Origin: Luzula sylvatica
Taxonomy: Eukaryota; Streptophyta; Magnoliopsida; Poales; Juncaceae
Assembly: GCA_946800325.1 (NCBI GenBank)
Contig: OX326960.1
Coordinates: 58,178,855 to 58,242,854, forward strand
Direction of reading: 5' to 3'
DNA length: 64,000 bases
Positions 60,641 through 64,000 of the stretch are shown piece after piece. The position numbers were made by a program, and so were the translations under genes. The first letter of the stretch is position 1. Every line of letters begins with the position of its first letter. The notes beneath the pieces are model-generated. The model did no database searches. It was given only the letters and a program-made list of their open reading frames with translations, and had not been told where the DNA came from.

Positions 60641-60947
60641 ATTCGTGTTTTTTAAAAAATATATAAAATATGTACATTATTTATTAGATTGGATATATGA
60701 ATGTCAATATATATAATAACTATAATAAGTATTTGTTTCGTGAATTATACGCGTATTATTCGCAAACTGAACAACTGTGTTATTGAAGAACTACGATTTA
60801 TCGTGTTACTTAACAGCACAAGTAATGCATGTCTATACCTAAAGAAGGTTATGTTGTGTGTGAATTCTGTTAAGAGAATTAAGATTCTACAAACTTAACA
60901 GAAAGTGATTTTTGGAAAGTTTATTAATAATTGTATTTGACTTTGAC

Positions 60948-60948
<1 letters not shown>
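60641..60948. other. AT-rich DNA, nothing recognised
   Basis: A chance 65-residue frame only; no feature supported. Confidence 0.5.

Positions 60949-61029
<81 letters not shown>
60949..61029. repeat. TA then GA microsatellite
   Basis: (TA)n to 61008, then (GA)n to 61029. Confidence 0.95.
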
Positions 61030-61031
<2 letters not shown>

Positions 61032-61558
61032 TGCTAAATAGAATCCACAAAAAGAATCTACAAATCGAATCCAGGGATCTAAGATAAATATATGTAGAGT
61101 CGGAGGGACCTCTTCATAATTTTATAATAAAAATAACTGAGGGTTCTTTTCATAAATATTCTCGCCCCATACGGATACCCCATCCCTTTCTCACTACTCT
61201 CTCTCTCTCTCTCGATCGATCTCGACACACTACTACTCTTTCCCTCTCGACACGATCTCTCCGGCGATATCTCCTTCTCTCTCAGTCGCCGAGCAAGCGA
61301 AGACTAGTTTCCTTTCCTCAAGTACACCGGCGCCGGCTATAGACGTTTAGGGTTTCGGTTGGCTTGCGACGGCAGTGCTGGCGATGGAGTACCGTGGTCT
61401 GAGGCCGTTCCTTTGTTCGGTTGTTCCCTTTTCTTTTCTTCTTTCTGCTCCAATTTCGAAATCTCACTATGTGCCTCTCTTGCGATGGCGTGGAGAAGGC
61501 GCTCCCACAGGAGATGTCGCCCTTGTCTCTAGACTCTACATATCAGGGCTTATCAGTT

Positions 61559-61656
<98 letters not shown>

Positions 61657-61660
61657 GGGT
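61030..61660 (+). pseudogene. Captured 5' gene fragment, unidentified
   Basis: Starts with a block shared with 9590-9690 (AGAATCCACAAAAA, later GGAGGGA). Then a CT-rich 5' UTR-like stretch (61190-61300) and GC-richer sequence with a candidate start at 61385 (MEYRGLRPFLC). That frame runs into the (CT)n tract at 61558-61654 and ends as a low-complexity Ser/Leu repeat. No domain recognised. The same arrangement as the RAD23 fragment suggests capture by the same type of element. Confidence 0.35.
61558..61654. repeat. CT microsatellite
   Basis: (CT)n, interrupted once by a G near 61591. Confidence 0.97.
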
Positions 61661-62507
61661 GTAAACATAATCCAATTTCATTGTTACTTTGAGGCTTAAC
61701 ACTTAATTTAGAATAATTGCTCTAAATTATGACCATTGATTTGTAATTGGATTAAAATCGAGGGTTAATTAGGGCTCAATAACCTAAAAAGAAAGATCAA
61801 ATTTCATGAACCCTCAATGTTTCTTTTTCTTCATTGCTTCGGTGCACATAACATGTTCGACGAAATGCTCGTCATACCTCTACATCATGGTACTCAATTA
61901 AATTTATAGAACATGAATATCATCATTCCTTCAAACAGTTTTTGTAAATTTCTTTGCAAAACTTCACTGATTTGTAATTGATTTTGTGTTCTTTTCATTC
62001 AGAAACAGATGATGGCAATGAAAATTCGAAGAGGCAAAGTCATATAATTTTCCTCAGGAGGCCAAGCTAGCTCCAATTACAAATCAAGTGCCGATTTGAG
62101 TTCAAGTTGCATAAATTGGTCAAGCATGCTTACAATCCCAGTGGTCCGAATAGGATATATTGACTCGGATAATAATTTTGTCGAGGCATGCATGCATACA
62201 AGCCATGCTAGAGCAAGGAGACTTTTTTGGAGTGCGTTGCAATATTCTCAATGTTTTAAGGATTACTTCTCAGTGTTTTCAGGATTACTTTGCAAATTTA
62301 TGATCATATGAGCATTGACAAAAAAAATAAAATTGTATATACGAGTGAATGAAGGGTGTACTAATGTTTAGGATTGTAATTGTAATATGAATTGGTTCTG
62401 ATGGTATTTAAGATTCTTTTCTGAAAAATAATCAATGGATGATGTTATGTTTTGTGGTGAAATTGAAATGAAATGTTAATTTTAATGTGGGCATGGTTGA
62501 ATTTAGC
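61661..62507. other. Intergenic DNA, no gene recognised
   Basis: Mixed composition, with short palindromic runs such as GCATGCATGC near 62188. A 71-residue frame (62096-62311) has no recognisable features. Confidence 0.4.
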
Positions 62508-64000
62508 AAAATATAATCAATTACCTTGCATGAAATTTGATCGTATTTTGCAAAATACGATCAAATTTTGTTTTATACGATTGAGTATAACAAAATATAT
62601 TATTGAATTTAGCAAAATATATTATTGAATTTAGCAAAATAAACGATTGAATATAGCAAAATATACGATTGAATTTAGCGAAATATACGATCGAATATAG
62701 CAAAATATCGTTAATTATTCGATGAACATGATCATTAATTTCATATAATTTAGCAAAATATATTATTGAATTTAGCAAAATATATGATTGAATATAGCAA
62801 AAATATACGATTAAATATAGCAAAATATACGATTGAATTTAGCAAAATATACGATTGAATTTACTAAAATATATGATAACATTTAACAGAATATACGATT
62901 GAATATATTAAAATATAGTTAATTATCCGATGAATACGATCATTAATTTCATATAATTCAGCAAAATATATGATTGAATTTAGCAAAATATATGATTAAA
63001 TTTAACATAATATACGATTGAATTTACTAAAATATAGTTAATTATCCGATGAACACGATCATTAATTTAATATAATCAGCAAAATATATTATTGAAATTA
63101 GCAAAATATATAATTAAATTTAACATAATATAAGATTGAATTTACTAAAATATAGTTAATTATCCGATGAATACAATTATTTATTTCATATAATTCAGCA
63201 AAATATATGATTGAATTTAGCAAAATATATGATTAAATTTAACAGAATATACGATTCAATTTACTAAACTATAGTTAATTATTCGATGAATACTATCATT
63301 AATTTCATATAATTTAGAAAAATATATGATTGAATTTAGCAAAATGTATGATTAAATGTAACAGAATATACGATTGAATTTAATAAAATATAGTTAATTA
63401 TCCGATGAATACGATAATTAATTTCACATAATTCAGCAAAATATATGATTGAATTTAGCAAAATATATGATTAAATTTAACATAATATACGATTGAATTT
63501 ACTAAAATATAGTTAATTATCCGATGAATATGATCATTAATTTCGTATAATTCAGCAAAATATATGATTGAATTTAGCAAAATGTATGATTAAATTTAAC
63601 AGAAGATACGATTGAATATATTAAAATATAGTTAATTATCCGATGAATACGATCATTAATTTCATAATTCAGCAAAATATATGATTAAAATTAGCAAAAT
63701 GTATGATTAAATTTAACAGAATATACGATTGAATTTACTAAAATATAGTTAATTATCCGATGAATACGATCATTAATTTCATACAATTCAGCAAAATATA
63801 TGATTGAATTTAGCAAAATATATGATTAAATTTAACATAATATACGATTGAATTTACTAAAATATAATTAATATAATCCAATGAACACGATCATTAATTT
63901 AATATAATCAGCAAAATATATGATTGAATTTAGCAAAATGTATGATTAAATTTAACATAATATACGATTGAATTTACTAAAATATAATTAATTATCCGAT
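62508..64000. repeat. AT-rich satellite, unit about 119 bases, open at window end
   Basis: About ten units, marked by TTAATTATCCGATGAA at roughly 62925, 63043, 63160, 63278, 63396, 63514, 63635, 63755, 63874 and 63991. Each unit is built from five sub-repeats of 20-22 bases of the form GCAAAATATATGATTGAATTTA. The first 400 bases are less regular and contain extra sub-repeats. Confidence 0.93.

Noticed and set aside
61375..61699. Ser/Leu-rich protein of about 100 residues
   Set aside because: More than half is translated (CT)n; only the first 50 or so codons could derive from a gene, and none is recognised.
62521..62823. 100-residue frame with ILLNSIIYFAK repeats
   Set aside because: It arises from the satellite sub-repeats; no independent evidence of coding.

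Overview
The window reads as repeat-rich nuclear DNA of a flowering plant, probably a eudicot. Evidence: spliced genes with GT..AG introns, a plant laccase, RAD23-like exons, Ty1/copia elements primed by initiator-Met tRNA (TGGTATCAGAGC), a Tat/Ogre-type Ty3/gypsy fragment, Helitron termini, a Mutator-like element, hAT and MITE insertions, and long TA microsatellites. No bacterial, organellar, rRNA or tRNA genes were seen. The species cannot be named from the sequence.

Layout. (1) 1-9495: copia element A on the + strand, entered inside its leader. It has an unbroken 1323-aa gag-pol frame, a nested gypsy fragment (about 5066-7483) and a 3' LTR (8519-9495). (2) 9496-11641: Helitron-like segment carrying RAD23 exons and a TPX2-like exon, with repeated Helitron 3' ends. 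(3) 11642-15248: AT-rich spacer with TA and ATT microsatellites. (4) 15249-37235: a nest. Copia element C (+) has lost the start of its 5' LTR. Its gag-pol is split by a gypsy LTR-like block (which itself contains a retroposon with a 17-bp target duplication), by a very decayed copia remnant E, and by the complete 8.2-kb copia element B (minus strand, 26723-34922, target duplication GTGTA). (5) 38303-41073: laccase gene, minus strand, its long exon broken by a piece of caulimovirid (pararetrovirus) RNase H. (6) 44106-45058: solo LTR of a third copia subfamily. (7) 45708-48343: Mutator-like element with 222-bp terminal inverted repeats, a 9-bp target duplication and an intact three-exon plant-mobile-domain-like gene. 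(8) 48344-54325: AT-rich DNA with a 617-bp tandem triplication between duplicated flanks. (9) 54326-61700: MITEs in TA tracts, a deleted Tnt1-like copia element (55233-58830) with a hAT element inside it, and a gene fragment. (10) 62508-64000: about 119-bp AT-rich satellite running off the end.

Very little here looks like host gene function. The laccase is the only recognisable stand-alone host gene and is almost certainly dead. The most unusual signals lie in the non-coding parts of the copia elements. First, arrays of short palindromes share the form CCGT-NNNN-ACGG (or a one-base variant), with a different self-complementary 4-base core in each subfamily (TGCA, CATG, TCGA). Second, leader hairpins have stems that differ completely from copy to copy while the loop (AGGCC-AAAG/TTCG-YC) stays the same. 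Together they suggest a rapidly diversifying cis-acting recognition system in this copia lineage.
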